The position numbers and the translations under genes were made by a program. A stretch of DNA of 64,000 nt. Source: Nocardioidaceae bacterium UBA4001 (lineage in GTDB: Bacteria > Actinomycetota > Actinomycetes > Propionibacteriales > Nocardioidaceae). The DNA is taken from contig DGBP01000003.1 of NCBI GenBank assembly GCA_002384855.1, positions 160,180 through 224,179 on the forward strand. Direction: 5' to 3'. The notes under the pieces are model-generated. The model had not been told where the DNA came from and made no database searches. It saw nothing but the letters and a program-made list of their open reading frames with translations. Each line of letters begins with the position of its first letter. The stretch's first letter is position 1. This document shows, in pieces, positions 1 through 9,163 of this stretch.

Positions 1-269
1 GTGACCTTCGCCGGCGGAGTGTCCAGGATGCCCATGATCGCCTGGGCGGTCACGGACTTGCCACAGCCGGACTCGCCCAGTATGCCCAGCGTCTCACCGG
101 CGTTCAGCGTGAAGCTGACGCCCTGGACGGCCTTGGCGATGCCGTCACGGGTGTGGAACTCCACCTGGAGGTTCTCGACCTCCAGGAGGGGTGCCGAGTC
201 GTCGAACTTGACCCCGCTCAGCGGCGACCTGGGCTGCCGTTTGCGGTTCTCGGTCAGGGTCTCACTCAC
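1..269 (-). CDS. Peptide-type ABC transporter ATP-binding protein, N-terminal part (runs off the window)
   Basis: Only the first 89 codons are present; the gene continues beyond position 1. It starts at GTG (269-267), giving MSETLTENRKRQ. The product is a cytoplasmic ATPase of an ABC importer, whose usual job is to power uptake through the two permeases encoded upstream. A Walker A loop reading GESGCGKSVTAQAIMG lies near residues 65-80, and the leader LEVENLQVEF is typical of the OppD/DppD group. It lies 12 bases after the second permease, so it is the fourth cistron of an importer operon. The substrate cannot be read from the sequence; oligopeptide or dipeptide is inferred from the neighbouring receptor. 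The signature motif and Walker B are outside the window. Confidence 0.9.
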   Translation of the reverse strand, partial: MSETLTENRKRQPRSPLSGVKFDDSAPLLEVENLQVEFHTRDGIAKAVQGVSFTLNAGETLGILGESGCGKSVTAQAIMGILDTPPAKV

Positions 270-281
270 GTCGCAGGCTCC

Positions 282-1202
282 TCATCGGGTGCGGGGGTCG
301 AGGGCGTCGCGCAGCACGTCGCCGAGCAGGATGAACGCCAGGACCGTGATGACGATGAACGCGGACGGGAAGACCAGCAGGTGCCAGAACCCGGCCAGCG
401 CGAGGTTCTGCCCCTCGCTGACGAGCAGGCCCCACGAGACCGTCGGCCGCTGGTAGCCGACCCCGAGGAAGGTCAAGGTGGCCTCGGCGCCGATGAACGA
501 CCCCAACCCGATCGTGGCGAGCACGATGACCGGCGCGATGCTGTTGGCCAGGATGTGCTTGCGGATGATGAACAGGTCGCTGGCCCCGGCAGCACGCGCC
601 GCGTCGACGTAGTCCTTCTGCTTCGTGGAGATCACGCTTCCACGCATGACGCGTGTCAGGGAGGTCCAGCCGAAGACTGTCAGCACCGCCGTCAGGGTCC
701 AGATGTTGCGCTCGGGGAAGATCGCCAGGAACACCAGCGCGCCGAGGATGAACGGCAGACCGAAGAAGATGTCGGTGATGCGGCTGATGATGGTGTCGGC
801 GAACCCGCCGAGGTAGCCGGCCAGCGTGCCGAACGTCACGCCCAGGATCACGGTACCCGCGGTGACCAGGATTGCCACGATCACGGACTTGCCGGTGCCC
901 CAGACCAGGGACGCCCACATGTCGCAGCCGGCGTTGGTGAAGCCGAACGGGTGGTCGGCGCTGGGCTTGACCCGGGCGTTCTGGAGCGGGCAGGCCCCAC
1001 TGGTGTTCGGCGACGTCTGTGCCCACAGCTGCGGGAAGAAGGCCATCGACAAGATGACCAGCACGAGGATCGAGGAGATCCAGAAGACAGGGCTGCGCAC
1101 GAGCTCGTAGCGCACGTCTCCCCACAGGCTGCGGTTGGCACCGCTCTTGGTGGAGAGGTTCTCGGTCTGACCGGCGCTCTGCCCGGCCATGGTGTCACTC
1201 AT
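282..1202 (-). CDS. ABC transporter permease, DppC/OppC family
   Basis: This is a 306-residue inner-membrane permease of a peptide-type ABC importer. After a cytoplasmic N-terminus of about 35 residues comes a first membrane helix (VFWISSILVLVILSMAFF). A long external loop follows, containing SADHPFGFTNAGCDMWASLVWG, the usual OppC 'HPFGTD'-type segment, and then five more helices. The cytoplasmic EAA loop, which docks on the ATPase, is recognisable around DAARAAGASDLFIIRKHILAN. Its start overlaps the end of the preceding permease by 8 bases, indicating translational coupling. Family membership is clear; the exact substrate is not. Confidence 0.93.
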   Translation of the reverse strand: MSDTMAGQSAGQTENLSTKSGANRSLWGDVRYELVRSPVFWISSILVLVILSMAFFPQLWAQTSPNTSGACPLQNARVKPSADHPFGFTNAGCDMWASLVWGTGKSVIVAILVTAGTVILGVTFGTLAGYLGGFADTIISRITDIFFGLPFILGALVFLAIFPERNIWTLTAVLTVFGWTSLTRVMRGSVISTKQKDYVDAARAAGASDLFIIRKHILANSIAPVIVLATIGLGSFIGAEATLTFLGVGYQRPTVSWGLLVSEGQNLALAGFWHLLVFPSAFIVITVLAFILLGDVLRDALDPRTR

Positions 1203-2199
1203 AGCGGATCCTCGGGTCGAGTGCGGCGTACAGGATGTCGACGAGCAGGTTGGCCACCAGGAAGACGATGGTCAGGATCGTGACCACCCCGATGATCACC
1301 GGGGTGTCGTTGGACTGGATGGCCAGCCAGACGAGCTGTCCGACGCCGGGGATGTTGAAGATCCCCTCGGTGACCAGTGCGCCGCCCAGCAGGAGGCCGA
1401 TGTCGATGCCGATGTAGGTCACCACAGGGATCAAGGAGTTGCGAAGCGTGTGGATGCCCACGATACGCCGCGTGCGGAGGCCCTTCGCGCGGGCGGTGCG
1501 CACGTAGTCCGAGCGGAGGTTCTCGATCAGGCTGGTACGGGTGAGGCGGGCGATGGAGGCCAGCGAGAACGACCCCAGCACGACGCCCGGCAGCACGAGG
1601 CTCAGCCACGGGTAGTCGGCGTTGTAGCCGACGTTGAGCATCTGCCCCAGCCAGTCGGGCGCCCAGTCGCTGTTGCGCAGCTCCAGGCCGAGCTGGAGAC
1701 CGATGAACAGCTGGGCGAGCGTGCCGAAGACGAAGGTCGGGAAGGCCACCAGCGCGACGGTGAAGAAGCGCACGAAGTTGTCGGCGAACTTGTCCTTGCG
1801 CAGACCCGCGAGGACGCCCATCAGGATGCCGACGACGGTCTCGAAGACCAGCGCGATGATGGTGAGCCGCACGGTGACCGGGAACCGCTCGATGAACATC
1901 TCGGTGACGGCGCGGCCGCGGAAGTTGATGCCGAAGTCCCCGCCGGCGTACTGCCCGAGGCGGTCGACGAAGAGCCCGAGGCACGGGTTGCCCGGCTGCT
2001 CGAGGCAGGCGTCGTCGAGGTTGTAGTCGGCCCGCATCTGGTCGATGACCGCGGCCGGTGGTGCGTTCTCACCGAACAAGGCTCGTACGGGGTCACCGAC
2101 GACCTGGATCGTGAGGGTGCTCAGGAGGTGGAGCAGGAACAGGGTGCCCAGGATGACGGGGATGAACTGAATCAGTCGTCGGGCTACGTAGCGGCCCAA
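1195..2199 (-). CDS. ABC transporter permease, DppB/OppB family
   Basis: This 334-residue membrane permease is the usual DppB/OppB partner of the protein encoded just downstream. The N-terminus MGRYVARRLIQFIPVILG and the C-terminus ILYAALDPRIRYE are hallmarks of the family. The EAA loop is seen as RTARAKGLRTRRIVGIHTLRNS. A long periplasmic-type insertion (about residues 30-100) contains cysteines in DDACLEQPGNPCLG that might form a disulfide. The start codon is TTG with a modest purine-rich stretch upstream. It lies 111 bases after the receptor gene, separated by a strong stem-loop. Confidence 0.93.
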   Translation of the reverse strand: MGRYVARRLIQFIPVILGTLFLLHLLSTLTIQVVGDPVRALFGENAPPAAVIDQMRADYNLDDACLEQPGNPCLGLFVDRLGQYAGGDFGINFRGRAVTEMFIERFPVTVRLTIIALVFETVVGILMGVLAGLRKDKFADNFVRFFTVALVAFPTFVFGTLAQLFIGLQLGLELRNSDWAPDWLGQMLNVGYNADYPWLSLVLPGVVLGSFSLASIARLTRTSLIENLRSDYVRTARAKGLRTRRIVGIHTLRNSLIPVVTYIGIDIGLLLGGALVTEGIFNIPGVGQLVWLAIQSNDTPVIIGVVTILTIVFLVANLLVDILYAALDPRIRYE

Positions 2200-2239
2200 A
2201 GCAGGTGGTCCTCTCTGATGTGACCGTGGACGGCACCGG

Positions 2240-2273
2240 TGCGGGGGCCGCGCCTGACGGCCCGGCCCCCGCA
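2240..2273 (-). terminator. Stem-loop between receptor and permease genes
   Basis: An 11-bp perfect GC-only stem (2240-2250 with 2263-2273) encloses a 12-base loop, 37 bases after the receptor stop codon. There is no T-run, so it is not a classical terminator. Such structures commonly protect or partly terminate the highly expressed receptor cistron in binding-protein operons; that role here is inference. Confidence 0.55.
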
Positions 2274-2310
2274 GATGTTGTGTGTTCGGTGCGTTAGCTC
2301 CGTCGCTCGA

Positions 2311-3945
2311 TCACTGGGTCACAGTGATCTCGCCGAAGGCTATCTCACCGTCTCCGACGTCGTAGCGCACGTCCCCGACCTCCTCGGAGAAGGCGATCGC
2401 GGTCACGCCGCTCCACATCGGGATGATCGGCATCTCGTCCAGGGCGATGTCACCGGCCTGGTGGTAGGCGTCGTACGACTCCTCGATGCTGCCGGCCTGG
2501 TCACCCTGGGTGAGCAGCTCGTCGACCTCGGGGTTGGAGTACTCGGTGTAGTTCGAGTCACCATCGGTGCCCACGATCGGGCGCAGGTAGTTCTCCGGCG
2601 ACGGGTAGTCGAGCGACCAGCCGAGGCGGAAGGGACCCTCGAAGTTGCCCGCGTCGAGCAGCTCGAGGTACTGGGCCCACTCGGTGGCGTTCAGCTTGTA
2701 GTCGAAGCCCAGGGTCTCCTGGACCTGGCGGGCGGCGGCCTCGACCCACTGGTCGTGACCGGCGTCGGCGTTGAAGTAGTACTCCAGCGTCATGCCCTCG
2801 GCGTCCACACCGGACTCCTCGAGAAGGGTCTTGGCCTGCTCGGGGTCGTGGGTGCAGTAGTCACAGGCGTCGTCACGCGAGCCGGGGATCGGCGGGGTGA
2901 CGATGTCGGTTGAGGGCTTGGCCAGGCCGTTGAGGACCTGGTCCACGATCAGCTGGCGGTCGATCGCCAGGGAGATCGCCTGACGGACCTTGACCTCGTC
3001 GTAGGGCTTCTTGGCGGTCGGGAAGCCGAGGTAGGTCAGCGTGGCGGTGGGCTCCTCGAGGATCTTGTCGCCGAGCTGGCCCTTGGCCTCGAGGTACACG
3101 TCCGGAGCGAGGCTCAGGACGTCGAGGCCACCGTTCTGGTAGTCACGGAACGCCGCGGTCGGCGTGGTGAACATCTTGAACTCGATGGTGTCGGCCTGAG
3201 CAGCCTGCTCACCCTGGTAGTCGGCCCACCGGGTGACCGTGATGCCCTTGTCGTGCTCCCACGAGCCGTCCATCATGTACGGGCCGGTGCCGATGGGGGC
3301 CTCGTTGCAGGCCTTGAGGTCGTCCATGCACTCCTGCGCCATCGGCGCGAAGGCGGGGGCGTAGCTCATCATCGAGCCGAACTGCGAGAACGGGCCGCTG
3401 AGGGTGATCTCGAAGGTGGTGTCGTCGACCTTCTTCAGGCCGGCCATCTCCTTGCCCTTGCCCGCGCCGTCGATGCGGGCCATGAAGCCCGCGGTGGCCT
3501 GGGCGTTCTTCGGGTTCGCCGAGTAGTTCCACGCACGGAGGAACGCGTCGGAGTTCACGGGCTCGCCGTTGTGGAACGTGCGCCCGTCCTTCAGCGTGAC
3601 CGTCCAGACGGTCTGGTCGTCGTTCGGCTCGATGCTCTCGGCGAGACCGTCGAAGATGAGCTCGCCGCTCTCGAAGTCGGTGGTGACCAGCGGGTCGTTC
3701 ACCATCTTGAGCACCGCGCTGCACTCGGACTCGTAGCAGTTCGAGGCGGGAGCGAGGTACGACGGCTCGGTCAGCTCGGCCGAGTAGGTGCCACCGGGCT
3801 GACCGGTCGGCGAAGCAGCCGCGTCCGGGGTGGTCGCCCCGTCGCCGCCGTTCTCTCCGTCACCATCGCCGCCGCCACACGCCGCGAGCCCAAGCGCGAG
3901 CACCGCTGAAACAGCGGTCACCCGCAGAGGGGTCTTGACTCGCAT
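2311..3945 (-). CDS. Peptide-type ABC transporter substrate-binding lipoprotein (SBP family 5)
   Basis: This is a 544-residue exported receptor that should deliver substrate to the importer encoded downstream. The start ATG at 3945 follows an AAGGAGG ribosome site; a longer frame upstream exists but ignores this signal. The first 24 residues form a lipoprotein signal ending in LGLAAC, so the mature protein begins with a lipidated Cys followed by a Gly/Asp-rich linker. The body shows SBP_bac_5 features: WTVTLKDGRTFHNGEPV near the N-terminus, then VRQAISLAIDRQLIVDQVLNG and RLGWSLDYPSPENYLRP in the C-terminal half. Two Cys pairs (CYESEC, CDYC) suggest disulfides. The substrate is probably a peptide, which cannot be proved here. 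Confidence 0.95.
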   Translation of the reverse strand: MRVKTPLRVTAVSAVLALGLAACGGGDGDGENGGDGATTPDAAASPTGQPGGTYSAELTEPSYLAPASNCYESECSAVLKMVNDPLVTTDFESGELIFDGLAESIEPNDDQTVWTVTLKDGRTFHNGEPVNSDAFLRAWNYSANPKNAQATAGFMARIDGAGKGKEMAGLKKVDDTTFEITLSGPFSQFGSMMSYAPAFAPMAQECMDDLKACNEAPIGTGPYMMDGSWEHDKGITVTRWADYQGEQAAQADTIEFKMFTTPTAAFRDYQNGGLDVLSLAPDVYLEAKGQLGDKILEEPTATLTYLGFPTAKKPYDEVKVRQAISLAIDRQLIVDQVLNGLAKPSTDIVTPPIPGSRDDACDYCTHDPEQAKTLLEESGVDAEGMTLEYYFNADAGHDQWVEAAARQVQETLGFDYKLNATEWAQYLELLDAGNFEGPFRLGWSLDYPSPENYLRPIVGTDGDSNYTEYSNPEVDELLTQGDQAGSIEESYDAYHQAGDIALDEMPIIPMWSGVTAIAFSEEVGDVRYDVGDGEIAFGEITVTQ

Positions 3946-4070
3946 GGATCCTCCTTCAGAAAAAATTGCACGAATGTTGCTCGTGCGGCCCATCTTTTGG
4001 CCGCCTGGGGGTGTTGGAAAGGGGACGCGCCGCATCGTTACCGGAACGTGGCCGGGCGGCGACCCAGGCG

Positions 4071-5144
4071 TCATGCGACGACGGCGCCCCGCAGGACGAT
4101 TCGTCTCGGCTGCTTGAGGATCCGGAGGTCCTCCAAGGGGTTCTGCTCGAAGACGACGAAGTCTGCGGCGGTGCCCTCGGTGAGGGCCCCGTCGAGGCCG
4201 AGCCACTCCCTTGCCCGCCAGGACGCAGCACCCAGCGCGTCCTCGGGGGTCAGGCCGTAGGTGGCGAGCTCGAGGACCTCGTCGCCGATCAGGCCGTGCG
4301 GCAGCACTCCCCCGGCGTCGGTACCGGCGTAGATCGCGACACCTGCCTCGTAGGCGGCACCGATGGTCTCGCGCCGCCGCGCGTGCAACGCCCTCATGTG
4401 CTCGGCGTACTTGGGGAACCTGGCCTCCCCCGCGTCGGCGTAGCCGGGGAAGTTGTTCAGTTGCTTGGCAGTGGGCACCAGCGCCACGTTGTTGGCCACC
4501 ATCGTGTCGATGAGGCCGGTGTCCAGGCCGGTGCCGTGCTCGATGCAGTCGATGCCGGAGTGGATCAGGTCGGGCAGGGCGTGCTCGCCGAAGACGTGCG
4601 CGGTCACGCGGGCCCCGCGGTCGTGGGCCACCTTCATCGCCTGCTCCAGGGAGTCCCTGGTCCACGACGGCGTCAGGTCCCCGGCCTCGCGCTCGATCCA
4701 GTCCCCCACGAGCTTGACCCAACCGTCCCCGCGGTCGGCCTCCCGGGCGACGTACTCGGGGAGCTGCTCGGGCTCGATCTCGTGGGCGTAGTTGCGGAGG
4801 TAGCGCTTCGTGCGCGCGAGGTGGCGGCCCGCACGGATCAGCCGGGGCAGGTCGTCGCGTTCGTGGATCCAGGAGGTGTCCGCTGCCGAGCCACAGTCCC
4901 GGATGAGGAGCGTCCCGGCGTCGCGGTCGTCGAGTGCCTGCCGCTCCTGGACGTCCTCGGGCACGGCGCCGTGCTCGTCGAGGCCGATGTGACAGTGGGC
5001 GTCGACCAGGCCGGGGACGATCCAGCCCTCGGCGACGAGCTCGGCCGAGGGCTGCGGCTCGTAGGTGACCCGCCCGTCGACGACGTACAGGTCCCGGGGC
5101 TCACCCTCCGGCAGGACCACTCCGCGGAATCTCAGTGCGCTCAT
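4071..5144 (-). CDS. Amidohydrolase family protein (imidazolonepropionase/prolidase-like)
   Basis: This is a 357-residue metal-dependent hydrolase of the amidohydrolase superfamily. Visible metal and catalytic elements are DAHCHIG (H50, H52), a possible carboxylated-lysine segment WVKLVGDW, then TAHVFGE, IEHGTGLD and AGTDAGG. The N-terminal and C-terminal parts (DLYVVDGRVTYEP; WLGLDGALTEGTAADFVVFE) build the small beta-sandwich that flanks the TIM barrel in this family. It is the first gene of the minus-strand group that continues into the peptide importer, 125 bases before the receptor. A role in cleaving an imported amide or peptide is plausible but unproven. Confidence 0.85.
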   Translation of the reverse strand: MSALRFRGVVLPEGEPRDLYVVDGRVTYEPQPSAELVAEGWIVPGLVDAHCHIGLDEHGAVPEDVQERQALDDRDAGTLLIRDCGSAADTSWIHERDDLPRLIRAGRHLARTKRYLRNYAHEIEPEQLPEYVAREADRGDGWVKLVGDWIEREAGDLTPSWTRDSLEQAMKVAHDRGARVTAHVFGEHALPDLIHSGIDCIEHGTGLDTGLIDTMVANNVALVPTAKQLNNFPGYADAGEARFPKYAEHMRALHARRRETIGAAYEAGVAIYAGTDAGGVLPHGLIGDEVLELATYGLTPEDALGAASWRAREWLGLDGALTEGTAADFVVFEQNPLEDLRILKQPRRIVLRGAVVA

Positions 5145-5244
5145 GCCGCCGCACGCTATCGCGCCGGCGCGGCGACCTCGCGGAGGCCGTGGATAACTCG
5201 CGGGATCGTGCCGCTCCCTGTGGCGGCGCCTCCGCGCTACGACG

Positions 5245-6834
5245 TCACTGCTTGGGGAGGAACCTGGAGATGTCGGCGGGCAGCTCGAAGTCGTCGGGGT
5301 TCATGCCGCCCTCGCCGTTCGGCGTGCCGAAGGGGTTCGCGCCGGCGGCCGGCGGCCTCTCCGCGGCGGCCCGCTCCTGCTGGGCCCGCTTGGCGGGGTT
5401 GCCCGACCCTCGCTTGGCCTTGCCCTTCTTCGGAGCCTGCTTGCCCTTGCGCCTGCCCGTCCCCGGCATGCCAGGCATCCCCGGCATCCCCGGCATCCCC
5501 GGCATCCCCGGCATCCCGGGGACGCCGCCGCCCTTGGCCATCGACATCATCATCTTGCGGGCGTCGAAGAACCGGTCCACGAGCTGGTTGACGTCGGAGA
5601 CCTGCGTGCCCGAGCCCTTGGCGATGCGGGCGCGGCGGGAGCCGTCGATGATCTTGGGGTTGTCGCGCTCGCGCGGCGTCATGGAGTGGATGATCGCCTC
5701 GACCCGGTCGAGCTCGCGCTCGTCGAAGTTCTCGAGCTGCTCGCGGAACTGCCCCATGCCCGGGAGCATCCCCATGATCTTCGTCAGCGAGCCCATCTTC
5801 TTGAGCTGCTGCATCTGCTCGAGGAAGTCGGTGAGGGTGAACTCGCCACCCTGGCCGGTGAGCTTGGCCGCCGCCTTCGCCGCCTGCTCCTGGTCGAAGG
5901 TCTTCTCGGCCTGCTCGATCAGGGTCAGCATGTCGCCCATGTCGAGGATGCGGGAGGCCATCCGGTCGGGGTGGAACAGGTCGAAGTCGGTGAGCTTCTC
6001 GCCGGCGGAGGCGAACATCACCGGCTTGCCGGTGATCGAGCGGATCGACAGTGCGGCACCACCTCGGGCGTCGCCGTCGAGCTTGGTGAGTACGACGCCG
6101 TCGTACCCGACCCCGTCCTGGAAGGCGAGCGCGGTGTTGACCGCGTCCTGGCCGATCATCGCGTCGACCACGAAGAGGGTCTCGTCGGGCTGCACCGCGT
6201 CACGGATGTCGCGGGCCTGCTGCATCATCTCCTCGTCAAGACCGAGGCGGCCCGCGGTGTCGACGATGACCACGTCGTGAAGGGTCCGTCGCGCCTCCTC
6301 GACACCACCGCGGGCGACCGCGACCGGGTCGCCGACCCCGTTGCCCGGGTCGGGGGCGTAGACCTTGACGCCGGCGCGCTCACCGTTGACCTCGAGCTGC
6401 TTGACGGCGTTCGGGCGCTGCAGGTCGGCGGCGACGAGGAGGGGGCTGCTCCCCTGGTTCTTCAGCCACAGGGCAAGCTTCGCGGCGAGCGTGGTCTTGC
6501 CCGCACCCTGGAGGCCCGCGAGCATGATCACGGTCGGCGGGGTCTTGGCGAACCGGAGCCGACGCGTCTCGCCACCGAGGATCGTGACCAGCTCGTCGTT
6601 GACGATCTTGACGACCTGCTGGGCGGGGTTCAGCGCCTGGCTGACCTCTTCGCCGCGGGCCCGCTCCTTGACGGCGGCGACGAACTCCTTGACCACGGGC
6701 AGGGCGACGTCGGCCTCGAGCAGCGCGATGCGGATCTCACGCGCGGTGGCGTCGATGTCCGCGTCGGAGAGCCGGCCCTTGCCCCGCAGGTTCTTGAAGG
6801 TCTCGGCAAGGCGGTCGGAGAGAGTCGCAAACAA
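5245..6834 (-). CDS. ffh: Signal recognition particle protein Ffh (SRP54)
   Basis: This GTPase binds 4.5S-type SRP RNA and signal sequences of nascent membrane proteins and delivers ribosomes to FtsY, which is encoded nearby. The 529 residues show the N domain (start FATLSDRLAETFKNLRGKGR), the G domain with GLQGAGKTT, DTAGRLG and TKLDGDARGG, and the Met-rich M domain (MGSLTKIMGMLPGMGQ, RRARIAKGSG). The start codon is TTG, judged from the conserved first residues. The C-terminus carries an unusual six-fold PGM repeat (about residues 440-457) followed by a basic Lys/Arg/Pro tail. It lies 63 bases after glnD on the same strand, an arrangement also known from other actinobacteria. Confidence 0.98.
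   Translation of the reverse strand: MFATLSDRLAETFKNLRGKGRLSDADIDATAREIRIALLEADVALPVVKEFVAAVKERARGEEVSQALNPAQQVVKIVNDELVTILGGETRRLRFAKTPPTVIMLAGLQGAGKTTLAAKLALWLKNQGSSPLLVAADLQRPNAVKQLEVNGERAGVKVYAPDPGNGVGDPVAVARGGVEEARRTLHDVVIVDTAGRLGLDEEMMQQARDIRDAVQPDETLFVVDAMIGQDAVNTALAFQDGVGYDGVVLTKLDGDARGGAALSIRSITGKPVMFASAGEKLTDFDLFHPDRMASRILDMGDMLTLIEQAEKTFDQEQAAKAAAKLTGQGGEFTLTDFLEQMQQLKKMGSLTKIMGMLPGMGQFREQLENFDERELDRVEAIIHSMTPRERDNPKIIDGSRRARIAKGSGTQVSDVNQLVDRFFDARKMMMSMAKGGGVPGMPGMPGMPGMPGMPGMPGTGRRKGKQAPKKGKAKRGSGNPAKRAQQERAAAERPPAAGANPFGTPNGEGGMNPDDFELPADISRFLPKQ
5465..5518. repeat. Six tandem 9-bp units inside ffh encoding Pro-Gly-Met
   Basis: Six consecutive 9-base units of the type GGCATCCCC (first and last slightly diverged) encode repeating Met-Pro-Gly on the minus strand. 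The array keeps frame, so copy-number change would only lengthen or shorten a Met-rich linker after the M domain. Confidence 0.9.
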
Positions 6835-6897
6835 TGGTGGTCAGTCCTCGTGTCGACGTTGCAGGCGTGCAACGACCGCCGGTCGGTCGGGCCGGGG

Positions 6898-9159
6898 TCA
6901 GACGTCAAGGGTAACCGGGTCTCCGAGGGCCCGGCGTACGGCGTGCGCCGCCTCGGCGGCCCGCTCGTCGCCCAGTGCGCCCGCTCCGTCCTCCTGCACG
7001 TAGAACACGTCGACCGCCTGCGGGCCGACGGTCGCCACGTGTGCCGACCGGACGGCCAGGCCGATCTCCGCGAGGGCCGTGCAGACCAGGTGGACGACCC
7101 CGGCCCGGTCCTCGACGCGCACCTCGAGCACCGTCGACCGCCGGGATGCCTCGGGGCGCACGGCGACCGAGGGGTGCGGGTCCCGCCCGGGCGTCCGGCG
7201 CAGCCGCGCAGCGGGGTCGACCCGTCCGGCCAGCACCGCCTCCACCTGCTGACGTACCACCGCGGGGTCGAGGGCGTCCACCGCGAGGTGCCAGCGGGAG
7301 AACGCCACCTCCCCCTGGCTCCAGGCCCGGGCGGACCGGATCGGGGCGCGGACCAGGAGGAGTGCCCCCGACACGGCGGCCAGGAGGCCGATCCGGTCCC
7401 CCGTCACCACGGTCACCTCGCTGCCGTGACCCGTCGGGCGCACGCGTACGTCGACCGCCTCGAGGTCGCGCCGCACGACCGCGGGGACCGACACGAGGTC
7501 CTCCTCCCGCACCTCCGGCGACCGCGCCTCGTCGAGGACGGCCGTCACCCGGGACACGAGCTCGCGGACCAGCCCGGCCCGCCAGGGGGTCCACGCCTTG
7601 GCGGAGGTGGCGCGTGCGTCCGCCTCGGTGAGCGCCGCGAGGAGGTCGAGGGTGGACCGGTCGCCGACCCGGTCGGCCACCTGCTCGATGGTGGCCGGGT
7701 CCTCGAGGTCCCGCGTGGTCGCGACCTCGGCCAGCAGAAGGTGCCGACGGACCAGCGCGCCGACCACCGCGACGTCGGCGTCGTCGAGGCCGAGGCGACG
7801 GGCGACCGCGGCGGCGACCGGTTCCCCCGCCACGCTGTGGTCCCGGACACCACCCTTCCCGATGTCATGCAGGAGGGCCGCGACCAGCAGCAGGTCGGGG
7901 CGGGACACCCGCCGGATCAGCCCGGACGCCTCGATGCAGGTCTCGACGAGGTGCCGGTCGACGGTGAAGCGGTGGACCACCGAGGCGTGCGGGAGGAGGC
8001 GGACGCGCTCCCACTCGGGCAGCAGCCGGTGCAGCGCTCCGGTCTCGTCGAGGGTCTCCCATACGGGGAGCAGTCCCGGGCCGGCGGCGAGCAGCCGGAC
8101 CAGCAGGTCCCGCGCCTCGGCCGGCCAGGGCTCGGAAAGGGCGGGCGTCTCCCTGACCAGGCGGGCCACGGTGTGCGGGGAGAGCACGAGGTTGCGTTCG
8201 GCCGCCAGGGCGGCAGCCCGGAGCAGGAGGGCCGGGTCGTCGCCGACGGCGGTGCCCCGGGACACCACCACCTCGCCGGCGGCCTCGGCCAGTCCGGCGG
8301 CGAGCGGGACCAGGAGCGGCCCGCGCCCTCGCGTCCGGGGCCGGCGGGGTGCCAGCACGTCCTCGACCCGGCGCCAGGTGAGGCGGGAGATGTGCGTGAT
8401 CCGCCGGCCGACTCCACGGACCAGCCGCTGGGCGGCGGCGTCGTCCTCCAGGTCGAGCACGGCGGCGAGGTCATCCCACATGTCCGGGCCGACTCGGTCC
8501 GAGGGGCGCCCCGCCACCACGTGCAGGGCGTCGCGCACGTCGAGCAGCGTGCGCCGGCTGCGCTCGAGGTCGGCGTGGGGGACGTCGACGAGCCAGGTGG
8601 CGACGAGCGCGTTCAGGATCGTCGCGTCGCGGAGCCCGCCTCCTGCCTCCTTGAGGTCGGGCACGGTGGCGTGGGCGAGCTCGCCGTGGCGCTCGACCCG
8701 GCGGGCGACCGCCTCCGCGAGCTCGGGAAGCCGATCGCGGGCGCCGCGGCGCCACTGCGCCAGGAGCGTCGAACGGAGCCGGAGCGTCACCGCCGGGTCC
8801 CCGGCGACGTGCCGGGCGTCGAGCAGCCCGAGCGCGACCCGGACGTCCGAGTCGGCCGCCGCGGCCACGTCGGGCAGCGCACGCACCGCGTGGTCGACCT
8901 GTGCGCCGGCGTCCCAGAGGGGGTACCACAGCTCGCCGGCGAGGACGTCGACCTCTTCCTCCTCGGCGTGCACGAGCACCACGTCGAGGTCTGAGTGCGG
9001 GGCGAGCTCCCGCCGCCCGTAGCCGCCCACCGCGACCAGGGCCAGGCCCTGGTGGTCCTCGGGCCCCTGCGGTCGCTGCGCGGCCAGGGCACGCGCGAAC
9101 GCTGCCGCGCACAAGGCGTCGGCAGCGTCCGCGCGATGCTGTCGTTCCGGAGCGGTCAC
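6898..9159 (-). CDS. glnD: Bifunctional PII uridylyl/adenylyltransferase and removing enzyme GlnD
   Basis: GlnD modifies and demodifies the PII protein in response to nitrogen status; in actinobacteria the modification is adenylylation of Tyr51. The 753-residue product starts at GTG 9159, four bases after glnB. Domains in order: a nucleotidyltransferase with GGYGRRELAPHSDLDVVL, a helical linker, an HD hydrolase domain with LLHDIGKG, and two C-terminal ACT domains (VTVVTGDRIGLLAAVSGAL and LEVRVEDRAGVVHLVCTAL) that sense glutamine in this family. It is the last gene of the amt-glnB-glnD operon. A longer reading frame extends into glnB but lacks family similarity there. Confidence 0.96.
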   Translation of the reverse strand: MTAPERQHRADAADALCAAAFARALAAQRPQGPEDHQGLALVAVGGYGRRELAPHSDLDVVLVHAEEEEVDVLAGELWYPLWDAGAQVDHAVRALPDVAAAADSDVRVALGLLDARHVAGDPAVTLRLRSTLLAQWRRGARDRLPELAEAVARRVERHGELAHATVPDLKEAGGGLRDATILNALVATWLVDVPHADLERSRRTLLDVRDALHVVAGRPSDRVGPDMWDDLAAVLDLEDDAAAQRLVRGVGRRITHISRLTWRRVEDVLAPRRPRTRGRGPLLVPLAAGLAEAAGEVVVSRGTAVGDDPALLLRAAALAAERNLVLSPHTVARLVRETPALSEPWPAEARDLLVRLLAAGPGLLPVWETLDETGALHRLLPEWERVRLLPHASVVHRFTVDRHLVETCIEASGLIRRVSRPDLLLVAALLHDIGKGGVRDHSVAGEPVAAAVARRLGLDDADVAVVGALVRRHLLLAEVATTRDLEDPATIEQVADRVGDRSTLDLLAALTEADARATSAKAWTPWRAGLVRELVSRVTAVLDEARSPEVREEDLVSVPAVVRRDLEAVDVRVRPTGHGSEVTVVTGDRIGLLAAVSGALLLVRAPIRSARAWSQGEVAFSRWHLAVDALDPAVVRQQVEAVLAGRVDPAARLRRTPGRDPHPSVAVRPEASRRSTVLEVRVEDRAGVVHLVCTALAEIGLAVRSAHVATVGPQAVDVFYVQEDGAGALGDERAAEAAHAVRRALGDPVTLDV

Positions 9160-9163
9160 GAGG

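Noticed and set aside
2311..4722. 803-codon version of the receptor gene
   Set aside because: The first 259 codons are antisense to the amidohydrolase and lack a signal peptide; ATG 3945 has a strong ribosome site and lipoprotein signal.
5686..8994. 1102-codon open frame on the plus strand opposite ffh/glnD
   Set aside because: It is the antisense shadow of two certain genes; high GC produces long stop-free frames and the translation is low-complexity without any domain.
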